A stretch of 64,000 bases of DNA from Nitrospira sp. (lineage in GTDB: Bacteria; Nitrospirota; Nitrospiria; Nitrospirales; Nitrospiraceae), in NCBI GenBank assembly GCA_020853775.1, contig JADYYH010000021.1:1-64000 (forward strand), in the 5' to 3' direction. Position numbers and translations under genes: made by a program. The first letter of the stretch is position 1. Each line of letters opens with the position of its first letter. Below, in pieces: positions 52,764 through 61,637 of the stretch. The notes below the pieces were generated by a model. The model ran no database searches. It was not told the DNA's origin and was given only the letters and a program-made list of their open reading frames with translations.

Positions 52764-53149
52764 TGCGTGATCGACGCCGCCTGCTCGGAGACGAAGGAGA
52801 AGGGCTAGCCGAAGCCTATCTTCGCCGGCAGGGGTTTCGAATCCTGGGGCGCAACGTCCGCTCCGCATTGGGCGAACTGGATCTGATCGCGGACGACGGG
52901 GGCGTGCTGGTGTTTGTCGAAGTCAAACGCCGGCGCTCAGGGGCCTATGGCGGCGCGATCGAGGCCGTGGATGCGCGCAAACGGGCCAAGCTCATTCAAC
53001 TGGCGGCTCACTATCTCGCACAGCATCGCCTTCACGACCATGCCTGCCGATTCGACGTCGTGCTGATTCAAGACGATGCCGGAACTGCTGCAGCCGTGCA
53101 ACATATTGCGAATGCATTCGACGTCGCCGGGGATGATCTGCGATGGTAG
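52763..53149 (+). CDS. YraN family protein (UPF0102)
   Basis: The 128-residue protein has the YraN nuclease-like pattern: GEGLAEAYLRRQGFRILGRN, GELDLIADDGGVLVFVEVKRR, and ALRHLA-like helix (AKLIQLAAHYL). The Asp, Glu-x-Lys arrangement fits a PD-(D/E)XK fold. Its role is not settled. Overlap with rnhB suggests coupling. Confidence 0.93.
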   Translation: MRDRRRLLGDEGEGLAEAYLRRQGFRILGRNVRSALGELDLIADDGGVLVFVEVKRRRSGAYGGAIEAVDARKRAKLIQLAAHYLAQHRLHDHACRFDVVLIQDDAGTAAAVQHIANAFDVAGDDLRW

Positions 53150-53259
53150 GATGCCATTGAGTCTTTGAGGTGTTGTGCCGGGCCGGGCCTCTGTCGTGCC
53201 ATGGCATGCGGAAAGGGTGACGTCGTGCTGCATTCTGACCGCTACCGTTGTCACCATTC

Positions 53260-53928
53260 ATGATTCAACTTTTTCACGTCTCAAAATACTACGATCGTCG
53301 CCCGGCCCTTTCCGATGTCACACTGGAAATCGAGAAAGGCGAATTCGTCCTGTTGATGGGGCCCAGCGGTGCGGGGAAATCGACTCTGCTCAAGCTGTTG
53401 ATCGGGGCGGAGCGTCCGGAAGAAGGCCAGATCCTCGTGCAGGGTCGAAGCCTGTCGAAACTCCGCCCCTCCGAAATCCCTGTCCTGCGTCGGAAGGTGG
53501 GCGTCGTTTTGCAGGACTTCCGGCTCCTCCCCAAGAAAACCGTGTTTGAAAACGTTTCGCTGCCCTTGTTGGTGCAGGGTGCGTCCACGACGGAGATCCG
53601 GCGCAAAGTCGCGGAGGCGTTGCGTGCGGTCGGCCTGGATCATAAGAAGGATCTGTTTCCGCCCGGCCTCTCGACGGGAGAGCAGCAGCGCATTTGCATT
53701 GCCCGCGCGATCGTCAACGGGCCGATTATGCTGCTGGCCGATGAGCCAACCGGGAATTTAGACCCCGATCTGACAAGCGAGATTATCGAGTTGTTCAAGT
53801 CGATCAATGCGCGGGGGACGACGATCATCGTCGCTACGCATGATCCCAATGTGTTGGCACAGGTCAATCGACGGGTGATCACTCTGGATCACGGAAAAGT
53901 GGTGTCGAGTGAGCAGGGGGCATCGTGA
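53260..53928 (+). CDS. ftsE: Cell division ATP-binding protein
   Basis: The 222-residue ABC ATPase has Walker A (GPSGAGKST), the signature STGEQQR in place of the usual SGGEQQR, and Walker B (LLADEPTGNLD). With FtsX it links division to peptidoglycan hydrolysis at the septum. The end overlaps ftsX. The start ATG 53260 lacks a strong ribosome site; a TTG 12 bases upstream is possible. Confidence 0.95.
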   Translation: MIQLFHVSKYYDRRPALSDVTLEIEKGEFVLLMGPSGAGKSTLLKLLIGAERPEEGQILVQGRSLSKLRPSEIPVLRRKVGVVLQDFRLLPKKTVFENVSLPLLVQGASTTEIRRKVAEALRAVGLDHKKDLFPPGLSTGEQQRICIARAIVNGPIMLLADEPTGNLDPDLTSEIIELFKSINARGTTIIVATHDPNVLAQVNRRVITLDHGKVVSSEQGAS

Positions 53929-54824
53929 GGCGCCTTCTGTATCTTTTGCGAGAGGCCGTGGCCAATGTCTTGACGAATCGGACCACCACGTTGGTCGCGG
54001 TGGCGACGACGGCCTTTACCTTCGCCTGTGTCGGCGTGTTTTTGTTGCTCTATGTGAATTTGAAGACCATGGCCTCCTCACTGGAGCAGGATATTCAGGT
54101 CATGGTGTATTTGCAGGACGACCTGACTGAGCAGTCCCGAATCGAAATCGAGCAACAGTTAAAGATCGATCGAGCGATCGCCTCGTTGACGTTTGTGTCC
54201 AAGGAGCGGGCGCTGGCTGATTTTCAGGCCCAATTCCCCTCGGAGTCGCGTCTGCTGCAGGGACTCGGGCAAAACCCGCTTCCTGCCTCATTCGTTATCA
54301 CGTTGGCCGCAGAGTCTCGCTCCTCCGACGCCATGCGACGCTGGGCCAATCGTACCCAACTGATTCCGGGCGTCAGTCAGGTTCAGTATAACCAGGAATG
54401 GGTGGAGGCCCTGGCCGGCATTGTTCGATACATTGAGGTAGCGGCCATCATTGTCGGCGTGATTTTGTCGGCCGCTTCGGTGACCATCATTGCGAATACC
54501 ATTCGCCTGGCTCTCTATTCCCGCCGCGAGGAAATTGAGATTCTGGGTCTCATTGGGGCGAGCACCACGTTTATCCGCGTGCCGTATTTGCTGGAGGGTG
54601 CGGCATTGGGGCTCTGTGGCAGTGCCCTTTCACTGGTGATCTTAAAAGGCGGGTTTGAGTTGTTCCGGCATCAAATTCACTCCGCCACACGATTTCTGGG
54701 TGTCGATGCGCTGTTGACATTTTTTTCGTTCGACATGTGCCTAGTGCTTATGCTGGTGGGACTCTTTCTGGGGTGCGCCGGGAGCTTCCTCTCGCTGTTG
54801 CGTTTTGGCGAGGGACGGGCATGA
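53925..54824 (+). CDS. ftsX: Cell division permease
   Basis: The 299-residue protein has the FtsX layout: one membrane helix near residues 20-45, a periplasmic domain with VMVYLQDDLTEQSR and ALAGIVRYI, and three membrane helices in the second half (IIVGVILSAASVTIIANTIRL). The GTG start overlaps the ftsE stop, and its stop overlaps the next start (ATGA). It couples ftsE to the EnvC-like protein below. Confidence 0.95.
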   Translation: MRRLLYLLREAVANVLTNRTTTLVAVATTAFTFACVGVFLLLYVNLKTMASSLEQDIQVMVYLQDDLTEQSRIEIEQQLKIDRAIASLTFVSKERALADFQAQFPSESRLLQGLGQNPLPASFVITLAAESRSSDAMRRWANRTQLIPGVSQVQYNQEWVEALAGIVRYIEVAAIIVGVILSAASVTIIANTIRLALYSRREEIEILGLIGASTTFIRVPYLLEGAALGLCGSALSLVILKGGFELFRHQIHSATRFLGVDALLTFFSFDMCLVLMLVGLFLGCAGSFLSLLRFGEGRA

Positions 54825-56017
54825 CAAGGCTTCAGTGGGCATGGGTGATAGTGAGCCTCCACGTAGCGGTGTCGATGGTCCCGATGCCGGCACATGCCGA
54901 ACGGAAAGACTCTTATACCGATAAGATCGAGCAGGAAAAGAAAACGCTGGAGAAATTACGCGGAACCATTGTTGAGAAGCGTAAGAAGGCGGACGAGGCC
55001 GAGAAAAAGCGCGAGTCGATACTACAGGGACTGCAGTCGCTGGATGAGCGCCTGGTGCGGTATCGGCAGGAGCACCAGGATACCGTCAGGAAGCTGAAGA
55101 AAAAGGACGTGGAAATCGAGCAAATGAGCGTGCAGCTGAGCCGTCTGTCCGAGCGTATCGATGAACGGCAGGATGCCATTGCCGCTCGGTTGCGGGTTCA
55201 GTATGTCGAAGGGCGGTTTTGGCAACTGAAGACCTTGCTCGCCGCTAGTTCGTCCGGCGACTTTCAGCGCCGGTTCCGGTATCTCTCCGCCGTGACGCAA
55301 CGGGAATACGAGATCATGGAGACCTATCGGAAGGATGCCGAGCGGATCGCCGAGGTGGAACGGAGCCGTGAGGAAGCACGCCAGGGCATTTTTGCCTATA
55401 AGGTCAGCACAGAGGAGAAACTGGCTCAAATTCAGGGACTCAAGAAGCAGAAACGCGTCTATCTTGCGAAAATTACGCAGGAAAAGGAGTCGCATGACCG
55501 GGCGGTAGAGGAACTGGAGCGTTCCGCGAGTCGAGTCGACAGTTTGTTGAAAGAACTTGAGACAAGACGACGGGCTGCCTTGGCGACCCGCCCGCCATCC
55601 GCCGGAGGAGGGCTACGGGCTCTACGAGGAACTCTCTTATGGCCGACAGACGGGCAGGTGGTTTCGTACTTTGGCCGACAAAAGCACCCCACTTTCAACA
55701 CGTACATTCAGCGAAAGGGGATTGAGATTCGCGCGGCGGAAGGGAGTAATATACGATCGGTGCTTGCCGGTCAGGTTGTCTATGCAGACTGGTTGAAAGG
55801 CTACGGACTCGTTATAATCATGGATCATGCCAATGGGGTGTTTTCGCTCTACGCCCACGCATCGAAAATTTTGACGTCTGTGGGCGCCCGAATTGAAGCC
55901 GGGGATGCGATCGGGGAAACGGGCGACACCGGCATGACAGGTGAAAATACGCTGTATTTTGAGCTGCGCGAGGGGGCGGAACCGGTAGATCCCCTGGTGT
56001 GGCTGTCAAAGCGGTAG
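54821..56017 (+). CDS. EnvC-like murein hydrolase activator with degenerate M23 domain
   Basis: The 398-residue precursor has a signal peptide (near PMPAHAERK), a long coiled coil (about residues 30-260), and a C-terminal LytM/M23 fold. The zinc ligands are lost: the HxGxD site reads RKGIEI and the last His site reads LYFEL, while the middle YAHAS remains. Such inactive M23 proteins, as EnvC, bind FtsX and switch on amidases. Overlap with ftsX supports this role. The start ATG 54821 is inside the ftsX stop. Confidence 0.9.
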   Translation: MTRLQWAWVIVSLHVAVSMVPMPAHAERKDSYTDKIEQEKKTLEKLRGTIVEKRKKADEAEKKRESILQGLQSLDERLVRYRQEHQDTVRKLKKKDVEIEQMSVQLSRLSERIDERQDAIAARLRVQYVEGRFWQLKTLLAASSSGDFQRRFRYLSAVTQREYEIMETYRKDAERIAEVERSREEARQGIFAYKVSTEEKLAQIQGLKKQKRVYLAKITQEKESHDRAVEELERSASRVDSLLKELETRRRAALATRPPSAGGGLRALRGTLLWPTDGQVVSYFGRQKHPTFNTYIQRKGIEIRAAEGSNIRSVLAGQVVYADWLKGYGLVIIMDHANGVFSLYAHASKILTSVGARIEAGDAIGETGDTGMTGENTLYFELREGAEPVDPLVWLSKR

Positions 56018-56041
56018 GCCTCGGAAGGAAGGAACCCACGT

Positions 56042-57388
56042 ATGGAACAGCGGCGGAGTCGGCGGTGGTTATATCTTTTGCTGATGGTGACAGTAGCGCT
56101 GGGTGTCGGGATCGTGCTGGAAAAGGGGTTGGAGCGGACCGGCCACGCTTCTGAAACCTATGAAGAGTTGCGCACCTTTTCCGAAGTGTTGACCCAGGTG
56201 CAAAAACACTATGTCGATGACACCAAGGTGAAAGACCTCGTGCAAGGGGCGATTCGGGGAATGTTGTCGACGCTCGATCCGCACTCCGCCTATATGACGC
56301 CCGAAATGTACAAGGAGATGCAAGTCGAGACGAAGGGCGAATTCGGCGGCGTCGGCATTCAGATTGGGGTGAAGGAGAACCGGTTGGCCGTGATTTCTCC
56401 GATCGAGGGCACTCCCGCGCACAGGGCCGGGATCAAGGCCGGTGATTTCATTACTAAGGTGAACGACGAACCCACCAAAGACCTGACGCTGATGGATGCG
56501 GTGCAGAAGATGCGCGGCCCGAAGGGCACCAAAGTGAACCTGACCATTCAACGGGACGGCACCGCGGATCCTCTCGCCTTTTCGTTGGTTCGCGATACCA
56601 TCAAGATTGAAAGTGTCAAGTTTAAGGTGCTCGATAACACGATCGGATACGTGCGATTGACCCAGTTCCAAGAGGCCACGGGAAGAGATCTCGCGCGGGC
56701 ATTGAAGCAATTTAAAGAACAAAAGGTCCAGGGGACCATTCTCGACTTGCGGAACAACCCCGGCGGGTTGCTGACGGCGGCGGTTGATGTCTCGGAGCAG
56801 TTTGTAGGGAACGGGAAACTCATCGTGTATACGAAGGGACGCGAGGGGAAAAAGGACGAGTGGTTCTCCAAGACCAAGGAGACGCTGGAAGATTCCCCGA
56901 TGATCATCCTCGTCAATGAAGGCTCTGCGAGCGCATCCGAGATTGTAGCCGGGGCCCTGCAGGATTGGGGGCGCGCGGTCATCGTCGGGACCACCTCGTT
57001 CGGCAAGGGGTCCGTGCAGACGATCCTGCCGCTGGGCGATGGTTCAGGGCTCCGCCTCACGACGGCCAAGTATTACACTCCCAAGGGACGTTCGATTCAA
57101 TCCACCGGCATCACCCCGGATATCGTCGTCAAACTGCAGGCGCAGACGGTGGCGAAAGCGGGGGACAAAGACGCGAAAGAAACCGAGCCGAAGACGGCGA
57201 AGGCACCGGCCTCCGGCAAAGATCCGGCTTCTTCCAAACCGGCGGATGAACCTGCGCATAAAAACGGGGCGGCGTCGCTGGGTGATGCGGGCGGGGATAT
57301 CTCCGTCGAGGACGATGTTCAGTTACAGAAGGCTGTTGAACTGCTGAAGACCTGGAAGATCTTCAAGGAGCTTCGACCGGCGGCCTAA
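56042..57388 (+). CDS. ctpA: S41 family C-terminal processing peptidase
   Basis: The 448-residue protein has an N-terminal membrane helix, a PDZ domain (GVGIQIGVKENRLAVISPI) and the S41 catalytic core with Ser in EGSASASEIVAGAL and Lys in SFGKGSVQT. It processes or degrades periplasmic proteins, including PG hydrolases. A Lys/Pro/Ala-rich linker is inserted before the final helix. The gene follows the EnvC-like gene 25 bases on. Confidence 0.95.
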   Translation: MEQRRSRRWLYLLLMVTVALGVGIVLEKGLERTGHASETYEELRTFSEVLTQVQKHYVDDTKVKDLVQGAIRGMLSTLDPHSAYMTPEMYKEMQVETKGEFGGVGIQIGVKENRLAVISPIEGTPAHRAGIKAGDFITKVNDEPTKDLTLMDAVQKMRGPKGTKVNLTIQRDGTADPLAFSLVRDTIKIESVKFKVLDNTIGYVRLTQFQEATGRDLARALKQFKEQKVQGTILDLRNNPGGLLTAAVDVSEQFVGNGKLIVYTKGREGKKDEWFSKTKETLEDSPMIILVNEGSASASEIVAGALQDWGRAVIVGTTSFGKGSVQTILPLGDGSGLRLTTAKYYTPKGRSIQSTGITPDIVVKLQAQTVAKAGDKDAKETEPKTAKAPASGKDPASSKPADEPAHKNGAASLGDAGGDISVEDDVQLQKAVELLKTWKIFKELRPAA

Positions 57389-57854
57389 TCGCAGCGGCTT
57401 CACGCTGCCGGTGGATTGCTGCCAGTAGTTCGTCTTCCGATCCTGAAAACCCTGGTTGTGTTCTTAAGAGATGGGACGCAACCAGGGATTCCAAATCCGC
57501 CAATGTGCGAATGTTCAGCCGAAAGTAGAGATAACTCACCAGCGCATCAGACAGCCCCGGCAATGAAGCCCATTCAGCGACTTCCTTCGGTAACGGAGTC
57601 TTGAGTTCTTCGTAGGCGCGAATCGTTCCTGTCGCGAGAAACTCTTCGATTTTTCCTGCCAGGTCCTTGCCGATCCCCGGAATCTCCTGCAGTTGACGAC
57701 GGGCCGCCAGATCGGTGAGGTCTTCGGTGATCGTCAGGACGGCGTCAGCCGCTTTTCGGTACGCGCGCACCCGGTACGGGTTGGCCCGTTGGGCCGCCAG
57801 CAGGTTGGCCATGGCGCGAAAGATCTGGGCAAGTTGATTGAGGCGGTCATCCAT
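57363..57854 (-). CDS. PolX N-terminal-like helix-hairpin-helix protein
   Basis: The 163-residue protein reads MDDRLNQLAQIFRAMANLLA, NPYRVRAYRKAADAV and LQEIPGIGKDLAGKIEEFL, which matches the 8-kDa/HhH part of family X DNA polymerases. The polymerase palm and the PHP domain are absent. It could bind gapped DNA or be a remnant. The 3' end overlaps ctpA by 26 bases on the opposite strand. The start at 57854 is uncertain, as no ribosome site is clear. Confidence 0.8.
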   Translation of the reverse strand: MDDRLNQLAQIFRAMANLLAAQRANPYRVRAYRKAADAVLTITEDLTDLAARRQLQEIPGIGKDLAGKIEEFLATGTIRAYEELKTPLPKEVAEWASLPGLSDALVSYLYFRLNIRTLADLESLVASHLLRTQPGFSGSEDELLAAIHRQREAAAIRPPVEAP

Positions 57855-57932
57855 GGGTAACGAGCGGCGTCGAGCGTGATGGCCCATTGTGGAGCGAATG
57901 CCTGTCAAACGGCAAGGCCCATCATGCCTTGG

Positions 57933-57962
57933 TTGACAACCGGTTTTCCCGTTTCATAGGAT
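57933..57962 (+). promoter_or_regulatory. Sigma70-like promoter of the thiSGE cluster
   Basis: TTGACA (57933-57938) and TAGGAT (57957-57962) are 18 bases apart, and the thiS start is 25 bases downstream. The leader is too short for a TPP riboswitch. Confidence 0.55.
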
Positions 57963-57986
57963 GATTCGACACATTCAGGAGTGGTT

Positions 57987-58193
57987 GTGACGATCCAGGT
58001 GAATGGTGAATCTCGCGGAATCGGTGATGGGCATACAGTCGCGGCCTTGCTGCGCGAGTTGGACATTCGCGCCGACCGGGTGGCGGTGGAGCTGAACCTG
58101 GAGATTCTGGATCGGAGGGATTTCGAAACTCGCAGTCTCCGCGAAGGGGACCGGGTGGAAATATTGAGCTTCATTGGCGGCGGAGCGGAATAA
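57987..58193 (+). CDS. thiS: Sulfur carrier protein ThiS
   Basis: The 68-residue protein starts at GTG 57987 after CAGGAG and has the ubiquitin-like pattern VTIQVNGESRGI and VEILSFIGGG. The usual C-terminal Gly-Gly is followed here by Ala-Glu (GGGAE). The extra residues would have to be trimmed before thiocarboxylation, unless an alternative end is used. thiG follows four bases later. Confidence 0.92.
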   Translation: MTIQVNGESRGIGDGHTVAALLRELDIRADRVAVELNLEILDRRDFETRSLREGDRVEILSFIGGGAE

Positions 58194-58196
58194 GGG

Positions 58197-58976
58197 ATGG
58201 ATACGATGAATGATCGGTTGGTGATCGCCGGCAGGGAATTTCAATCGCGCCTGTGGGTGGGGACGGGGAAATATCGAGATTTTGCGGAGACCAAAAAAGC
58301 CATCGACGCGTCCGGCGCCGATGTGGTGACCGTCGCGGTGCGCCGCGTGAATATTACGGATCGTTCCAAAGAAAACCTCCTCGACTATCTCGATCCGAAG
58401 AAATACATCATCCTGCCGAATACGGCCGGCTGTTACACCGTGGAGGATGCCGTGCGGTATGCCAGATTAGCACGCGCGGCCGGCGTCTCCGATCTGGTCA
58501 AGCTGGAAGTGATCGGCGACGAGAAGACCCTCTTCCCCGACACGGCGGGATTGATCGAAGCGGCGAAGATCCTTATCAAGGAGGGATTCATTGTGTTGCC
58601 GTATACCAATGATGATCCCATCGTGGCCAAGAAGCTTGTCGACATCGGTTGCCCGGCGGTCATGCCGCTGGCCGCTCCGATCGGCTCCGGCCTCGGCATC
58701 CGCAATCCCTACAATCTGAAGATCATCATGGAAACGGTCAAGGTGCCGATCATCGTTGATGCGGGGGTGGGAACGGCGTCGGATGCGGCACTTGCCATGG
58801 AGTATGGCGCTGACGCGGTCCTGATGAATACCGCCATTGCCGGCGCTCAGGATCCGATTGCGATGGCAGAAGCCATGAAATATGGCGTGTGGGCCGGCCG
58901 ACTGGCGTACAAGGCCGGCCGGATTCCGCGCAAACTCTACGCGACGGCCAGCAGCCCCATCGAAGGGATGCTCTGA
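58197..58976 (+). CDS. thiG: Thiazole synthase
   Basis: The 259-residue protein has the ThiG barrel: [11 protein letters not shown], the Schiff-base region around [16 protein letters not shown], and [14 protein letters not shown] with [12 protein letters not shown]. It builds the thiazole phosphate from DXP, ThiS thiocarboxylate and dehydroglycine. Two ATGs (58197 and 58206) are near the thiS stop. Confidence 0.97.
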   Translation: MDTMNDRLVIAGREFQSRLWVGTGKYRDFAETKKAIDASGADVVTVAVRRVNITDRSKENLLDYLDPKKYIILPNTAGCYTVEDAVRYARLARAAGVSDLVKLEVIGDEKTLFPDTAGLIEAAKILIKEGFIVLPYTNDDPIVAKKLVDIGCPAVMPLAAPIGSGLGIRNPYNLKIIMETVKVPIIVDAGVGTASDAALAMEYGADAVLMNTAIAGAQDPIAMAEAMKYGVWAGRLAYKAGRIPRKLYATASSPIEGML

Positions 58977-59069
58977 GATTGTCAGGTGTGAGTGATGCGT
59001 TCAAAGTTCCACGTTTGATTCAATGCGCCAACTCAAGACTCATAATTCCGAACTCACCTCTTCCCGCTG

Positions 59070-59696
59070 ATGCCTCCTGTCGATTTCCGTCTCTACCTCG
59101 TCACTGATCGTCAGCAAACCGCCGGGCGTCCGCTTGTATCGGTATTGGCGCGGGCCGTTCGTGCGGGCGTGCGTGCAGTTCAGCTCCGCGAACGCGATCT
59201 GTCGGCTCGCGAACTACATGCATTGGCCATGGAAATCCAGCGAGAGTTGCCGGATGCGCGGTTGTTCATCAATGACCGTGTCGATGTGGCGCTGGCCCTG
59301 CGCGCCCAAGGCGTCCATTTGCGCGAGAGCAGTCTGCCAGCGGAAGTTGTGCGAGATCTGCTGTGGCCCTCGCAACTGCTGGGTCTTTCGGTCCATTCCC
59401 TCGACGGTGTGATGACCGCCGAACAGCACGGAGCCGACTTCGTGGTGCTGGGTCCCATCTACGATACTCCGTCGAAGCGCGCCTACGGACCGCCGATCGG
59501 GTTGCCGCTTCTCGAACAGGCGGCGAAGAAAGTGCGTATCCCGATCTTTGGGATCGGCGGAATCACGGCCACTCGCGCGCGCGCGGTACGACAGGCGGGG
59601 GCATTCGGTGTCGCCGCGGTATCATCGATTTTAAGCGCCGTGAATGTCGAACAGGCGACTGAGGATTTACTTGCTGCAGTCGACATCGAGTGGTGA
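59070..59696 (+). CDS. thiE: Thiamine phosphate synthase
   Basis: The 208-residue protein has the ThiE barrel motifs: DFRLYLVTDR, VRAVQLRERDLS, LFINDRVDVALA, VVLGPIYDTPSK and IPIFGIGGI. It joins the thiazole and pyrimidine phosphates. The gene follows thiG after a 93-base gap. ThiC/ThiD are not in the window. Confidence 0.95.
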   Translation: MPPVDFRLYLVTDRQQTAGRPLVSVLARAVRAGVRAVQLRERDLSARELHALAMEIQRELPDARLFINDRVDVALALRAQGVHLRESSLPAEVVRDLLWPSQLLGLSVHSLDGVMTAEQHGADFVVLGPIYDTPSKRAYGPPIGLPLLEQAAKKVRIPIFGIGGITATRARAVRQAGAFGVAAVSSILSAVNVEQATEDLLAAVDIEW

Positions 59697-59853
59697 TGCC
59701 GGGCCGGGACGCGCAAGGTTCATCGCGCGAGCAGTCGTGGCATCGGTCGCCGCTCCTGCTGCAGTTGACCACCCCATATGCGGATGATAGAATCCGGAAC
59801 AGTACTGATGACCGTCATGGACAAGGTTTTTCATCCATCCGACGAGTGGGGCG

Positions 59854-61623
59854 ATGGCCGAATCAAAAGGGAGTTCAGGCCGACTCCGGTCCTTCCGTGA
59901 TTCCGTCAAGCGCCTGACTCGATCACTTTCTGACGGAGATGGAGTCGTGACGCACAAGAACGACGAACATGCCCGCGAGGTCGAAAAACTTCGCACCCAA
60001 ATCCAGTCGATGGAGGAGGAGATTCGGCGGCTCTACCAGTCACGCTACCAACTCGAGCAAACGACGAAGCAAAACGAAAAGCTCGTCGCGACCCTCCAAG
60101 AAGCGAAATCCCAAATCGAAACCTTGCGAGCCGAAGTCGAGAAGCTGACGGCTCCTCCTTCCACCTACGGCATCTTTTCCAGCTTGGATACCGACGGGAC
60201 CGGGAATGTCTATGTCTCCGGGCGCAAGATGAAGGTGAGTCTCCATCCGTCCATCAAGGCGAAGGAACTGCGCAAAGGACAGGAAGTCATTCTCAACGAA
60301 GCGCTGAACGTCATCGCGGTACGCGGGTTTGACGTGCAGGGTGAAGTGGTTCGTTTAAAGGATGTACTCGAAGGCAACCGCGCGCTTGTGACCTTGCACT
60401 TCGACGAAGAGAAGGTCGCTGAGCTCGGCGAGCCGTTATTGAGTGAACGTCTGAGCGTGGGCGATCACCTTTTGTATGATCCGAGATCAGGTTGCGTCAT
60501 TGAAAAGCTGCCGAAGTCGGAAGCCGAGGAACTGGTGCTCGAAGAGGTGCCGGATGTGGACTATGAGCATATCGGCGGACTTCAGCGAGAAATCGAACAG
60601 GTACGCGATGCGGTGGAACTCCCGTTCCTGTACCCGCATATTTTCTCCAACTTTAAGTTGAGCGCGCCGAAAGGCGTCTTACTGTACGGCCCTCCCGGTT
60701 GCGGGAAGACGTTGATCGCAAAAGCCGTGGCCAGTTCCATCGCCAAGAAGCTCGGACATTTAAAAGACCGGCAGCTGCGTAGTTATTTCCTCCATGTGAA
60801 GGGCCCTGAGCTGTTGAATAAGTACGTCGGCGAGTCGGAACGGCAAGTGCGCGAAGTGTTCAAGAAGGCCAAAGAACGGGCCGACGACGGACATCCGGTG
60901 ATTGTGTTCTTCGACGAAATGGATGCGCTGTTCCGCACACGCGGCACCGGCATTTCGTCCGACATCGAGTCGACTATCGTGCCGCAGTTTTTGTCCGAGA
61001 TCGATGGCGTGGAGCGACTGACCAATGTCATCGTCATCGGGGCGAGTAATCGCCAGGATCTGATCGATCCCGCGGTGCTGCGTGCAGGCAGGCTGGACGT
61101 GAAGGTCAAGGTCGGCCGGCCCGATGCGACGGCAGCCCGGGATATTTTCTCGAAATACGTGACCACAGACCTGCCTTTTGCTGAGGAAGACCTTGCGCGG
61201 CACGGCGGGGATACTCGTGCGCTTGTCGATTCCCTGATGAATCTGACGGTCGATGCCATGTATGCGACGACCGACGAAAACAAATTTATCGAGGTCACTT
61301 ACGCGAACGGCGAAAAGGAAGTGCTGTATTTTAAGGATTTCGCCAGCGGCGCCCTCATTGAGGGCATCGTCTCGCGAGCGAAGAAATTTGCCGTCAAACG
61401 CGCGATCGCTCAAGAGGGAAGTGGTCTGCGGGCCGATGACCTGATCCGCGCGATTCGCGAAGAGTTCAAAGAGCACGAAGACTTGCCGAACACAACGAAC
61501 CCGGACGATTGGGCCAAGGTCGCCGGGAAAAAAGGCGAGAAGATCGTCCATCTCCGGACGATTAGCGGCGGGCCGTCAGAGGCGCGCCAAATCGAAACAG
61601 TCAGCACGGGCCACTACCTGTAG
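59854..61623 (+). CDS. arc: Proteasome-associated AAA ATPase (ARC/Mpa)
   Basis: The 589-residue protein has an N-terminal coiled coil (about residues 38-100), two OB folds (about 100-235), the AAA module with LLYGPPGCGKT and IVFFDEMDAL, and a C-terminal tail GHYL that resembles the QYL proteasome-activating end of Mpa. It unfolds Pup-type-tagged proteins and feeds them to the 20S core. The start ATG 59854 has a GTGGGG site. dop follows 14 bases later. Confidence 0.97.
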   Translation: MAESKGSSGRLRSFRDSVKRLTRSLSDGDGVVTHKNDEHAREVEKLRTQIQSMEEEIRRLYQSRYQLEQTTKQNEKLVATLQEAKSQIETLRAEVEKLTAPPSTYGIFSSLDTDGTGNVYVSGRKMKVSLHPSIKAKELRKGQEVILNEALNVIAVRGFDVQGEVVRLKDVLEGNRALVTLHFDEEKVAELGEPLLSERLSVGDHLLYDPRSGCVIEKLPKSEAEELVLEEVPDVDYEHIGGLQREIEQVRDAVELPFLYPHIFSNFKLSAPKGVLLYGPPGCGKTLIAKAVASSIAKKLGHLKDRQLRSYFLHVKGPELLNKYVGESERQVREVFKKAKERADDGHPVIVFFDEMDALFRTRGTGISSDIESTIVPQFLSEIDGVERLTNVIVIGASNRQDLIDPAVLRAGRLDVKVKVGRPDATAARDIFSKYVTTDLPFAEEDLARHGGDTRALVDSLMNLTVDAMYATTDENKFIEVTYANGEKEVLYFKDFASGALIEGIVSRAKKFAVKRAIAQEGSGLRADDLIRAIREEFKEHEDLPNTTNPDDWAKVAGKKGEKIVHLRTISGGPSEARQIETVSTGHYL

Positions 61624-61637
61624 GCGCGCGATATTCC

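Noticed and set aside
59697-59853. Possible pup or UBact gene between thiE and arc
   Set aside because: Neither strand has a frame of 50-75 residues ending in Gly-Gly-Gln/Glu in this gap.
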